Source: an uncultured Clostridia bacterium
GTDB lineage: Bacteria; Bacillota; Clostridia; Oscillospirales; Ruminococcaceae
Assembly (NCBI GenBank): GCA_944387885.1
Contig: CALXGR010000001.1
Location: 88,044-152,043, forward strand
Length of the DNA stretch: 64,000 nt
Reading direction: 5' to 3'
The position numbers were made by a program, and so were the translations under genes. Of this stretch, positions 51,748-59,876 are shown piece after piece. The notes below the pieces were generated by a model, which saw nothing but the letters and a program-made list of their open reading frames with translations, was not told where the DNA came from and did no database searches. Numbering within the stretch: position 1 is the stretch's first letter; the number at the start of each line of letters is the position of its first letter.

Positions 51748-53298
51748 ATGGGAAAAATCAATCTTCTCGACTGCACCTTGCGGGACGGCGGCTACGTCAA
51801 TGACTGGAAGTTCGGCCGCCGCTCCACCCATCAGATCATCCGGAGCCTGGTACGGGCCGGAGTGGATATTGTGGAGGTAGGATTCCTCAACAAGACCGTC
51901 ACCCCTCAGCCCGGAGTCACCCGCTGGCAGACCATGGACCAGCTGAAGGAAGTTCTTCCCCAGCGGTCCAAGCGGGGCAGTGCCATCTTCAGCGCCATGT
52001 GCATCCACAACTTCTATGATGTGGACCTCCTCCCCCAGCGGGACGAGACCACCGTGGATATGCTCCGGGTTACTTTCCACGATTACGATGCTCCCCAGGG
52101 ACTGGAATTCTGCCGCCGGGCCAAGGAGAAGGGTTACCTTCTCAGCTGCAACCCCATCAACATTATGGGATATACCGATGAGCAGGTTCTCTGGCTTACC
52201 AAGGAGATTGCAAAAATCCACCCCTACGCCATGAGCATTGTGGACACCCACGGCAGCATGAACCACCGGGACCTGCAGCGTCTGGTAGGTCTGGTGGACA
52301 ATAACCTGCCCCGGGACATCTGTCTGGGACTTCATCTCCACGAGAACATGGCCCAGAGCTTCAGCCTGGCCCAGCGGTTTGTGGACTACCATCTCAACCG
52401 GGATATTACTGTGGACGGCAGCCTGGAAGGAATGGGCCGTATCCCCGGCAACCTTCCCATTGAGCTGATGGCCCATTATCTCAATGAGAACATGAACACC
52501 CACTACGATCTGGACCCCATGCTGGATGCCATTGAGGACTGCATCAACCCCATCAAGGGAAGTCCTCTCTGGGGATATACCCCCATTTACTTCCTCAGTG
52601 CCAAGTACAACCTCCACCGCACCTATGCGGAGCATCTCAGCCAGAAGGGCACTCTCACCCATCGGGATATCAATCACATTCTCAGCCAGATCGCCCCTGA
52701 GAAGAAAACTGCCTTTGACGCCGAATATGCCGACCAGCTCTACTACCAGTACCAGCACCGGCAGGTAGATGACTCCGCTGCCCGTGCCAAGCTGCGCCAG
52801 GAACTGGAAGGGAAAACCGTTCTGGTGGTGGCCCCTGGTTCCAGCCTGACCCGGTGCGCCGACCAGGTGGAGAACGCTTTGAAGGAAGCAGATGTGGCCA
52901 TCAGCGCCAACTTTGTTCCTGACTTTGCAGTGGACTATTCTTTCTTTACCAGCAGCAAGCGGTATGACCGGCTGGGCGGTCCCCTCTGCCCTGTCATTGC
53001 CACCAGCAACCTGACCGGTGCCCAGTTTACCATCGACTATGACAGTGTCTGCGGCACCTTCCCCGGAGGGGCCAACAGTGTAATTATGCTGTTGAATCTG
53101 CTCAAGGACATGGATGTGAAAGAGGTCCTGCTGGCCGGTGCCGACGGTTACTCCACCGGTGCTGCCGATTACTTTGACAACAGCTATCACGCACACACCC
53201 GGCGTGACGATCAGTTCAACCGGGATATGGCCCAGGCCATTGCCGCCTGCGGGCTGAATCTTCGCTTTGTAACCCCCAGCGCCTACCAGAAAGGATAA
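51748..53298 (+). CDS. HOA-aldolase-type (DRE-TIM) enzyme fused to a C-terminal Rossmann-like domain
   Basis: A 516-residue two-part protein. Residues 1-300 are a DRE-TIM aldolase of the 4-hydroxy-2-oxovalerate aldolase type: INLLDCTLRDGGYVNDWKFG carries the DxxLRDG motif, GLHLHENMA gives the metal HxH, and VDGSLEGMGRIPGNLPIE matches the VDxSLxGxGxxxGN motif. A C-terminal domain (about 345-516) starts LEGKTVLVVAPGSSLTRCADQVENAL and ends in LLNLLKDMDVKEVLLAGADGYSTGAADYFDNSYH; it recalls DUF115/MptE-like Rossmann domains. Between kdsB-like and kdsC-like genes, it is the likely source of a pyruvate-derived sugar acid. Exact reaction unknown. Confidence 0.75.
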   Translation: MGKINLLDCTLRDGGYVNDWKFGRRSTHQIIRSLVRAGVDIVEVGFLNKTVTPQPGVTRWQTMDQLKEVLPQRSKRGSAIFSAMCIHNFYDVDLLPQRDETTVDMLRVTFHDYDAPQGLEFCRRAKEKGYLLSCNPINIMGYTDEQVLWLTKEIAKIHPYAMSIVDTHGSMNHRDLQRLVGLVDNNLPRDICLGLHLHENMAQSFSLAQRFVDYHLNRDITVDGSLEGMGRIPGNLPIELMAHYLNENMNTHYDLDPMLDAIEDCINPIKGSPLWGYTPIYFLSAKYNLHRTYAEHLSQKGTLTHRDINHILSQIAPEKKTAFDAEYADQLYYQYQHRQVDDSAARAKLRQELEGKTVLVVAPGSSLTRCADQVENALKEADVAISANFVPDFAVDYSFFTSSKRYDRLGGPLCPVIATSNLTGAQFTIDYDSVCGTFPGGANSVIMLLNLLKDMDVKEVLLAGADGYSTGAADYFDNSYHAHTRRDDQFNRDMAQAIAACGLNLRFVTPSAYQKG

Positions 53299-53301
53299 GG
53301 T

Positions 53302-53835
53302 ATGGAGATCAAACTCATGGTCCTGGACGTGGATGGAACCCTCACCGACGGGGGAATCTACTACGACGACCAGGAAAATGAAACCAAAAAGTTCAGTGTA
53401 AAGGACGGTGCCGGAATCGTTCTGGGCCGGGCTGCCGGACTGCAGTTCATGATCTGCACCGGCCGGGAATGCCCTGCTGTGGCCCGGCGTGCCCGGGACC
53501 TGAAAATTGACTATGTCTACCAGAATGTGTCCCGAAAGTGGGAGTTTCTGGAGGATTTTATGATTCTCCACGGCCTGGAAAAATCCCAGGTGGCCTACTG
53601 CGGGGATGACTGGAACGACCTGGCTGCCATGGCCCTCTGCGGCTGGGTGGCCTGCCCTGCGGATGCTGCCTCTCAGGTCAAAGCTGTGGCAGATTATGTC
53701 TGCCCCCACGTGGGCGGGCAGGGTGCTGTCCGGGATGCCATCATTCAGCTTCTTACCCGGGACGGTGTTCTGGACCAGGCTCTGGAAAAGGCTTTCGGAG
53801 TCAAGAAGGAGGGTTCTCCATGTACCAGGAATTGA
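53302..53835 (+). CDS. kdsC: KdsC-like HAD phosphatase
   Basis: A 177-residue HAD phosphatase of the type that removes phosphate from Kdo-8-phosphate. Motif I is LDVDGTLTDGGIYYDD, the conserved FSVKDGAGIVLGRAAGLQFMICTGRE follows, then VAYCGDDWNDLAAMALCGWVACPADA and ADYVCPHVGGQGAVRDA. Length and the short cap-less C1 type agree with KdsC. A close relative (sialic-acid-9-phosphatase or NeuA-linked HAD) remains possible. The next gene starts 16 bases before its stop. Confidence 0.85.
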   Translation: MEIKLMVLDVDGTLTDGGIYYDDQENETKKFSVKDGAGIVLGRAAGLQFMICTGRECPAVARRARDLKIDYVYQNVSRKWEFLEDFMILHGLEKSQVAYCGDDWNDLAAMALCGWVACPADAASQVKAVADYVCPHVGGQGAVRDAIIQLLTRDGVLDQALEKAFGVKKEGSPCTRN

Positions 53836-54509
53836 AAGAAGCTGCCTATCTGGCCAACATGACCATTGCACGCAGCGGGCTTATCCCGGTGGATTCCACC
53901 TGGGGAAACGCCAGCCAGTGTGACCGGCAGGCCGGGGTTATGGCCATCAAGCCCTCCGGGGTGGATTATTCCCTTCTCACCGTGAAAGATATGGTGGTGG
54001 TGGACCTGGCTACCGGACAGGTGGTGGAAGGACGGCTTCGTCCCTCCAGCGACACCCCCACTCATCTGGAACTTTACCGGGCTTTCCCTGAAATTGGAGG
54101 CGTAGCCCACACCCACAGCCGCTGGGCCACCATCTTCGCCCAGAGCCGCCGGGACATTCCTCCCTACGGCACCACCCATGCAGATACCTTTTACGGCGCT
54201 GTCCCCTGTGTTCCCGCTCTGAGCCGGGAGCAGGTGGAAGGCGACTACGAAGGGAATACCGGCCGGGTGATGGCTGCCCATTGTCAGAACATCTATAACC
54301 AGATTCCCGCCGCCCTGGCAGCGGGACATGGTCCCTTTACCTGGGGCGCTACCGCCGCCAAAGCGGTGGAAAATGCCATTATTCTGGAAGAATGCGCCGC
54401 CATGGCCTATTATTCCATCCAGATGGGCGCTCCTGTTCTGGAGCAGTATGTGCTGGACAAGCACTATTCCCGGAAACACGGGCCCAAGGCCTACTACGGC
54501 CAGAAATAA
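53820..54509 (+). CDS. L-ribulose-5-phosphate 4-epimerase family enzyme (AraD)
   Basis: A class II aldolase/epimerase of 229 residues. AraD motifs are clear: STWGNASQCDRQAGVMAIKPSGVDY, VVVDLATGQVVEGRLRPSSDTPTHLELYRAFPEIGGVAHTHSRWATIFAQSRRDIPPYGTTHADTFYGAVPCV, with metal-binding HTHS and THAD. AraD interconverts L-ribulose-5-phosphate and D-xylulose-5-phosphate. No ara operon surrounds it. Its coupling to the KdsC-like gene suggests it makes or shapes the pentose phosphate that the aldolase module uses. That is an inference. AAGGAGGG precedes the ATG. Confidence 0.85.
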   Translation: MYQELKEAAYLANMTIARSGLIPVDSTWGNASQCDRQAGVMAIKPSGVDYSLLTVKDMVVVDLATGQVVEGRLRPSSDTPTHLELYRAFPEIGGVAHTHSRWATIFAQSRRDIPPYGTTHADTFYGAVPCVPALSREQVEGDYEGNTGRVMAAHCQNIYNQIPAALAAGHGPFTWGATAAKAVENAIILEECAAMAYYSIQMGAPVLEQYVLDKHYSRKHGPKAYYGQK

Positions 54510-54526
54510 TTGCCGGGGAGGGCTCT

Positions 54527-56701
54527 ATGAAAGATTCTTCTTGGAAGAAAAAGCTCTGGTCTCTGCGGCACTTCTTTGTAGCAGGGGGCATCGTCTTTTT
54601 CTGCATGGTGATTGCCCTGCTGGTCTATCTGCTGAAGGTGCAGGGACAGGGTTCCAAAAGTCTGCGGATTGCCTGGAATGACAACTTTGAGCTGGTCACT
54701 GCTCCCGTTCAGGAGGAGTTGGTTCAGGAGTTTGACTATGACCTGAATCTGTACAGCCTGATGGTCAAGTTTCAGTTTGACACCCAGCCTCAGGGTGCTC
54801 TGGAACTGGTGATGGAGGACGCTGCCACCGGCGAGACCCTGGCCACCGGCAGTGTGGATATGAGCCTGTTTATCTCAGGGGAGTATACCACCATCGGTTT
54901 TACCTCTTCCCTGCCCCAGGCGGAAGGCCGGCGCTGCCGGCTTATCCTTCGCCCCCATTACGAGGGAGAGGGCCAGATCAGTCTTATGTACTCTGCAACT
55001 ACCCCGGAAGGGTCCACCCTCTCGGTGGACGGCCAGGCTCTGGACGGGGCTTTGGCCATGCAGATCAACTATCACCAGATCGGCAGTTTCCTGACCCGGT
55101 TCTACTGGGGCATCTGTATCTGCCTCAGCCTTATGGCGGGAGGTGCTTACCTCTACTGCCGCAGCTGTTTCTTTAAATTGCACATCTTTGTGCTGGCAGC
55201 TGTCATCCTGCTGGGCGGGGTATACAATGCCGTGTTGCCTCCCTACTCTGCGCCGGATGAACAGTTTCACATCAACCAAAGTTTTAGCATTGCCTCTGTC
55301 TGGGCCAACCGGTTTGCCCCGGAGGGGATCTGGAAAATGAACTCTGTTCCCCTGAATGAGACCCGGCGCCGTCCCTCTGACCAGAATGCGCTGGTTCAGG
55401 TGGAGGAAACTACGGTTTTCCAGTGGAGCACCATAGCGGAGCATCTCACTGACCGGACCCAGGACAATTACTACGACCAGCAGCTCTACCTTGAATATCA
55501 GGTAGACAACACCAACACCCTTTACTATCTTACCGGAGGTGTGGTGTTCCTCTGCTATCTTCTCAAGCTGGGCTTTGTGCCTGCTCTCCTGTTAGGACGG
55601 CTGGCCAATCTGATTCTTTTTGCTCTCTGTGCCAGCTGGGCGGTAAAGCGGATTCCCGTAGGGAAAAATATCCTTACCGTAATAGCCTTTCTCCCCATGA
55701 CCTTACATCTGGCAGCTTCCTTCAGCCGGGACAGCGTTATTATGAGCCTTTCCCTGGTCTATCTGGCCATGGTCCTGGCAGGGTGTCTGGATGAGAATTT
55801 CCGGTTCCGGTGGTATCATTGGGTCATTGCGGCCTTGATTGCCTACGCCCTTATCCCTGCCAAATATGTTTATATTCCCCTGGTACTCACCATCCTGGTC
55901 CTTCCCGCCAAAAAGCTGGGAAAGCGCCCCCGACTGGCCCGGGTGGGACTGGCTGTCTATATGCTGGCAGTATTGCTGGGACGGAGTGTCATTGCTCCCG
56001 CTTTGGAGAATTACCTCTACCTGCTCAGCACCCCCTACGACACCTACGAGGAGGCCATGGAAGCAGACGAGTACTACTCCCAGAATCCCGAATTGCTGGA
56101 AGAAGCACCGGGACAAACATCCCTGGAAGAAGAGTTGGCTCTCCTGGAGGATTCCCGTGCTCAGGATTCTTCCGCTGTTGAGGAAACCGGCGAGGAAACC
56201 GTCAATCCTGACTCCATCTGTTATAGCTTCTCCTATATTCTCTCCCATCCGGTGGACACCTTCCTGTTGGGAGTGAACTCCATCATTGAACTGGGCGACC
56301 ACTATGTCCGAACCCTGGTAGGTGGGTCTCTCAGCTACTACAATCTGGACCTGGCCTGGACCTGGGTATTGCTGCTCTACGCACTTCTCTTCTTTGCGGC
56401 TCTTCCTGTTTCCGGGGAGGCAGGTCTGCCCTTCACCCTTCGGCTGGTGCTGGGCGGGGCCGCTCTCCTCTGCGCCGGGTTTGCCGTGGGCGGATGTGTC
56501 CTTTGGACCCCCACCTATTACACCACCATTTACGGTTTCCAGGGCCGGTATCTGCTGCCCGCCCTTCCTGCCGCACTTCTGGCTCTCTCCCCTGTTCGGC
56601 TGAAATATGCCGGCGATCTGCGGCCCGGCCTGGCCTGTGCCACTGTCTGGATCAACGCCGGGGTGCTGCTCAACGCCATGCTGGTCATTATCGCCCGTTA
56701 A
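54527..56701 (+). CDS. DUF2142 multi-spanning membrane protein (GT-C-like)
   Basis: A 724-residue membrane protein of the DUF2142 family, which belongs to the GT-C-type glycosyltransferase superfamily. The family motif near residue 245 reads AVLPPYSAPDEQFHINQSFSI. An N-terminal helix, a beta-rich external domain (about 55-205) and about eleven further helices are visible. A polar, acidic loop (about 560-600) lies between two helices. The ATG at 54527 follows GGGGAGGG. A lipid-linked sugar donor could come from the GtrB/DPM-like enzyme encoded two genes downstream. The transferred sugar is unknown. Confidence 0.82.
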   Translation: MKDSSWKKKLWSLRHFFVAGGIVFFCMVIALLVYLLKVQGQGSKSLRIAWNDNFELVTAPVQEELVQEFDYDLNLYSLMVKFQFDTQPQGALELVMEDAATGETLATGSVDMSLFISGEYTTIGFTSSLPQAEGRRCRLILRPHYEGEGQISLMYSATTPEGSTLSVDGQALDGALAMQINYHQIGSFLTRFYWGICICLSLMAGGAYLYCRSCFFKLHIFVLAAVILLGGVYNAVLPPYSAPDEQFHINQSFSIASVWANRFAPEGIWKMNSVPLNETRRRPSDQNALVQVEETTVFQWSTIAEHLTDRTQDNYYDQQLYLEYQVDNTNTLYYLTGGVVFLCYLLKLGFVPALLLGRLANLILFALCASWAVKRIPVGKNILTVIAFLPMTLHLAASFSRDSVIMSLSLVYLAMVLAGCLDENFRFRWYHWVIAALIAYALIPAKYVYIPLVLTILVLPAKKLGKRPRLARVGLAVYMLAVLLGRSVIAPALENYLYLLSTPYDTYEEAMEADEYYSQNPELLEEAPGQTSLEEELALLEDSRAQDSSAVEETGEETVNPDSICYSFSYILSHPVDTFLLGVNSIIELGDHYVRTLVGGSLSYYNLDLAWTWVLLLYALLFFAALPVSGEAGLPFTLRLVLGGAALLCAGFAVGGCVLWTPTYYTTIYGFQGRYLLPALPAALLALSPVRLKYAGDLRPGLACATVWINAGVLLNAMLVIIAR

Positions 56702-56725
56702 TTTCACCTTTTAAGGAGGTTTCCC

Positions 56726-57853
56726 ATGCAGGTATGCTTTTTCTCCGCCCAGTATCTTCCCACCATCGGAGGAGTGGAGCGGTATACCTACAACCTGGCC
56801 AAGCGGCTGATTGCTGCGGGACACCAGGTATTGGTGGTAACCTCCCTCAAACCGGGGCTGGCCCAAAGGGAAACTGACCCCAGCGGAATCCGGATTCTCC
56901 GGGTTCCCTGTTATCTGGCCATGAACGGCCGTTTTCCCTTTCCCTATCCCGGTGCTTTGAAGGAACTGGAAAAGGAAACCATCGACTTTGCGGTGATTCA
57001 GACCCGGTTCTACCCTATCAGCTTTGGTGCTTCCTGGTTCTGCCGGAAGAAAAAGATTCCCTCCATTGTGGTGGATCATTCCACCGGACACATGCCCATG
57101 GGAAATCCCATTCTCAACTTTGCCGGCGGGCTGTATGAGCACTTTGCGGCCTGGTATATCAAACGCAGGGTCAATGGTTTTTATGGGGTCAGTCTGGCAG
57201 TAAACCAGTGGCTCACCCACTTTGGGATCAAGGCCAAAGGCTGTCTCCACAATGCCGTAGACCCGGAAGAGCTGGAAAAAACCGCCAGCCAAAAAGATTG
57301 GCGGGCTGAGTTGGGGCTGGACCCTGACACCCGGCTGGTAGCCTTTGTAGGGCGTATCATTCCCGAGAAAGGGGTGGAACCCCTGGCCCGGGCTTTCGGG
57401 GCTCTGAACCGGCAGGATGCCCGGCTTCTGGTGGCGGGAGAAGGCCCCCAGCTGGAACAGCTGAAAGCCCTTGGCCTGCCCGGGGTGATTTTTCTGGGCG
57501 CTGTCCCCTACCCCGATGTACTGGCTCTGCTCCGGCAGGCAGACCTCTACTGTCTGCCCACCACCTATGCGGAAGGGTTTCCCACCACATTCCTGGAAGC
57601 GGCGGCCTGCGGCTGTCCCATCCTCTCCACGGTAACAGGGGGAAGCAAAGAACTGATGCCCACCCCTGACTATGGAATCCAGTTGGAGGACACCAACCCG
57701 GAGACCTGGAAAAAGGCTTTGGCCGAGGCATTGGACAATGAATCCTGGCGGAAGGAAGCCTCCCGCCTTTGCCGCGCCAACCTGGATGCCCATTTCACCT
57801 GGGACCGGGTGGCCGGAGAACTGCTGACGATTCTCCAATCGTCAGAAAGATAA
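56726..57853 (+). CDS. GT4-family glycosyltransferase (PimA/PimB-like)
   Basis: A 375-residue retaining GT-B enzyme. The N-terminus MQVCFFSAQYLPTIGGVERYTYNLAKRLIAAGHQVLVVTSL and the segment VAFVGRIIPEKGVEPLARAFGAL are typical. The EX7E motif reads EGFPTTFLEAAACGCPILSTVTGGSKELM. The RBS AAGGAGG is good. It is the eleventh cytoplasmic glycosyltransferase gene of the locus. Confidence 0.9.
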   Translation: MQVCFFSAQYLPTIGGVERYTYNLAKRLIAAGHQVLVVTSLKPGLAQRETDPSGIRILRVPCYLAMNGRFPFPYPGALKELEKETIDFAVIQTRFYPISFGASWFCRKKKIPSIVVDHSTGHMPMGNPILNFAGGLYEHFAAWYIKRRVNGFYGVSLAVNQWLTHFGIKAKGCLHNAVDPEELEKTASQKDWRAELGLDPDTRLVAFVGRIIPEKGVEPLARAFGALNRQDARLLVAGEGPQLEQLKALGLPGVIFLGAVPYPDVLALLRQADLYCLPTTYAEGFPTTFLEAAACGCPILSTVTGGSKELMPTPDYGIQLEDTNPETWKKALAEALDNESWRKEASRLCRANLDAHFTWDRVAGELLTILQSSER

Positions 57854-57868
57854 AGGAGTATGAACCTG

Positions 57869-58588
57869 ATGGCAAACTTGCTCATTGTGATCCCTGCCTA
57901 TAACGAGGAAGAAAGTATTCAGCGGGTAGTGGATGATCTGATTCAGAATTATCCCCAATACGACTATGTGATCATCAACGACGGCAGCCGGGACAAAACC
58001 GCTTCCATCTGCCGCCAGCGGGGGTATCATCTCATTGATCTGCCTGTAAACCTGGGATTGGCCGGGGCCTTCCAGACCGGTCTTCGGTATGCGGCTGAAA
58101 AGGGATATGACTATGCCATCCAGCTGGATGCGGATGGTCAGCACCTGCCCCAATACATTGCACCCATGCTGGAACAGGCACAGCAGGGATATGATATTGT
58201 TATTGGCAGCCGTTTTCTGACCGTAAAGAAGCCCAAAACCCTTCGGATGCTGGGCAGCTATATTATCAGCTGGGCAATCCGCCTTACCACCGGCCGGGCC
58301 ATCTGCGACCCCACCAGCGGAATGCGGCTTTTGAACCGGAACATGATTCTGGAATTTGCACAGAATCTGAATTATGATCCTGAGCCGGACACCATCAGTT
58401 ATCTTATCAAGAACGGCGCCAAGGTAAAAGAATACCAGGTGACCATGAAGGAGCGGGAGGCCGGCCAAAGCTACCTGACCTTTATGCGAAGCGTAGAATA
58501 CATGGCCAGAATGGGCATTTCCATCCTGCTTATCCAGTGGTTCCGGAAGCGGGACCGTTCCACCCCCTACCCGGAAAGGAGCCTGTGA
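57869..58588 (+). CDS. Polyprenyl-phosphate sugar synthase-like GT2 (GtrB/DPM-like)
   Basis: A 239-residue GT2 enzyme: MANLLIVIPAYNEEESIQRVVDDLIQ, VIINDGSRDKTA and LDADGQHLPQYIAPMLE, then IVIGSRFL and CDPTSGMRLLNRNMI. This is the DPM1/GtrB group that makes polyprenyl-phosphate hexoses. The C-terminal membrane anchor typical of GtrB is missing; the following DUF2304 protein could provide one. The start was placed at the second of two ATG codons, ten bases after AAAGGAG; the first, at 57860, is only two bases from it. Confidence 0.88.
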   Translation: MANLLIVIPAYNEEESIQRVVDDLIQNYPQYDYVIINDGSRDKTASICRQRGYHLIDLPVNLGLAGAFQTGLRYAAEKGYDYAIQLDADGQHLPQYIAPMLEQAQQGYDIVIGSRFLTVKKPKTLRMLGSYIISWAIRLTTGRAICDPTSGMRLLNRNMILEFAQNLNYDPEPDTISYLIKNGAKVKEYQVTMKEREAGQSYLTFMRSVEYMARMGISILLIQWFRKRDRSTPYPERSL

Positions 58589-58590
58589 TC

Positions 58591-58950
58591 ATGGTACTCA
58601 CACCCAGTATTCGTATTTTGTTGGTTCTGGGCAGCCTGCTCACCGTCGTGTTTGTACTGTCCCGGATTCGGAAATCCAAGATGCAGATAGAGGATTCCCT
58701 GTTCTGGCTGGCTTTTTCCGCCGCCATGATCATCCTCAGCATTTTCCCGGAGATTGCTTTCTGGTGCAGTCAGTTTCTGGGATTTGAAGCTCCCATCAAT
58801 TTTGTTTACCTGGTCATTATTTTCCTGCTGATCATCAAGCAGTTCTATATGTCCATCAAAATCAGCCAGATGGACAACCGTATCCGGATCCTGACCCAGC
58901 GGATCGCCCTGAATCAGGAGGCTGCCGAGCGGGAAAAGCAGGACCTGTGA
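58591..58950 (+). CDS. DUF2304 small membrane protein
   Basis: A 119-residue protein with three hydrophobic segments (IRILLVLGSLLTVVFVLSRI; SLFWLAFSAAMIILSIFPEIAFW; NFVYLVIIFLLIIKQFYMSIKI) and a short C-terminal coiled coil. It matches DUF2304, which is encoded next to DPM/GtrB-like GT2 enzymes in many bacteria and probably works with them. It starts two bases after the GT2 stop. It is the last gene of the polysaccharide locus. Confidence 0.87.
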   Translation: MVLTPSIRILLVLGSLLTVVFVLSRIRKSKMQIEDSLFWLAFSAAMIILSIFPEIAFWCSQFLGFEAPINFVYLVIIFLLIIKQFYMSIKISQMDNRIRILTQRIALNQEAAEREKQDL

Positions 58951-58954
58951 CCGC

Positions 58955-58983
58955 TTGCGCTGACCCCGAATTTATGCTATACT
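58955..58983 (+). promoter_or_regulatory. Promoter of the small unknown gene at 59022
   Basis: TTGCGC (58955-58960), 17 bases and TATACT (58978-58983). Confidence 0.65.
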
Positions 58984-59021
58984 GACAGTTAGACACTAAG
59001 AACTACGGAGGAACTAAGACT

Positions 59022-59309
59022 ATGGCATTCACTCCCAAACTCACTTATAAAGGCCGTCCCCTGGTTCGGAGCGGTAAAGAGATTTATTACGGCAATATGA
59101 CCGATCCCTATGTAGCTTACCTCCAGATCCTGACCACCACCAAGATGGGCGATCAGGAAATTGCAGATAAGGTGATGGTTGCCATCCTCTCCACCGACGA
59201 GAGCAAACCTCTCCCCGAGCGTATCATGCGCCGCAGCACCAAGAACGGCCTGTACAACGCCCTGGATATCGGCAGCATCTGGCTGGAGCGGGCACTGCAG
59301 ATTCAGTAA
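59022..59309 (+). CDS. Small conserved-looking protein of unknown function
   Basis: A 95-residue protein not assigned to a family. It begins MAFTPKLTYKGRPLVRSGKEIYYGNMTDPYVAYLQILTTTKMGDQEIADKVMVAIL and ends in KNGLYNALDIGSIWLERALQIQ. Composition is mixed alpha/beta with neither Cys nor membrane segments. It has its own promoter, a good RBS (GGAGGAAC) and its own terminator, and codon use like that of highly expressed genes, so it is likely real. Confidence 0.75.
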   Translation: MAFTPKLTYKGRPLVRSGKEIYYGNMTDPYVAYLQILTTTKMGDQEIADKVMVAILSTDESKPLPERIMRRSTKNGLYNALDIGSIWLERALQIQ

Positions 59310-59317
59310 TACCCATA

Positions 59318-59356
59318 AAAAATCCCCGGAAGGATTTCTCCTTCCGGGGATTTTTT
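59318..59356. terminator. Bidirectional terminator between the small gene and the CD1247-like gene
   Basis: The perfect 12-bp stem ATCCCCGGAAGG/CCTTCCGGGGAT has an ATTTCT loop and A6/T6 on the two sides. Confidence 0.9.
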
Positions 59357-59377
59357 ATTCTTGTGTTAAGGGGGAGA

Positions 59378-59794
59378 TTACTCCTCGGTGGCCTCTTCCT
59401 CATCCTCAAAATGGATGTCAAAGTCAGCACCGCACTCAGGGCAGCAAATCTGCTCGTTCATGAGGGTCTCCTCATCCACTGCAGTGACAGTGCCGCACTT
59501 GGGGCAGGTCAGCTCATAGTCATACAGGTCATGGAGGTCTTCTTCCTCGTCTTCGTCCTCTTCATCCTCATCATCGGCAAAGAGAACTTCCTCGATGTCA
59601 TCCATATCCTCATCAATGGCATCCAGTTCCTCGTAGACCTGGTCCACATCCCCTTCCAGGGTCTCCACAGTGCCAGCCATCTCAGCCAGCAGCTCCTGCA
59701 TAGCAGCCAGGATCTTGCCTTCCTTCTTGGAAGTGTCCAGCTCCATACCGTCCATCAGGCCTTTGATGTAGGCAGCCTTTTCGCTCAGATTCAT
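59378..59794 (-). CDS. CD1247-like zinc-ribbon protein with acidic linker
   Basis: A 138-residue protein. The N-terminal MNLSEKAAYIKGLMDGMELDTSKKEGKILAAMQELLAEMAGTVETLEGDVDQV is the helical domain known from C. difficile CD1247-like proteins. A very acidic stretch follows (about 75-90). A C-terminal zinc ribbon carries CPKCGT and CCPECGADFDIHF. The function is unknown. It lies downstream of efp on the same strand, 82 bases apart with a possible terminator between, and shares a terminator with the convergent gene. Confidence 0.8.
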   Translation of the reverse strand: MNLSEKAAYIKGLMDGMELDTSKKEGKILAAMQELLAEMAGTVETLEGDVDQVYEELDAIDEDMDDIEEVLFADDEDEEDEDEEEDLHDLYDYELTCPKCGTVTAVDEETLMNEQICCPECGADFDIHFEDEEEATEE

Positions 59795-59837
59795 AATTCA
59801 ATCCTCCTGTTTTCTGGATTTGTTTTTTCAGAACACA

Positions 59838-59868
59838 AAGGGCCGGACGGCTTCCCGCCGCCCGGCCA
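59838..59868 (-). terminator. Possible terminator after efp
   Basis: The GC-rich stem GGCCGG-CGG/CCG-CCGGCC (one or two bulged bases) is followed on the minus strand by CTTTGTGTT, a weak T tract. Confidence 0.5.
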
Positions 59869-59876
59869 GAGTTCAA

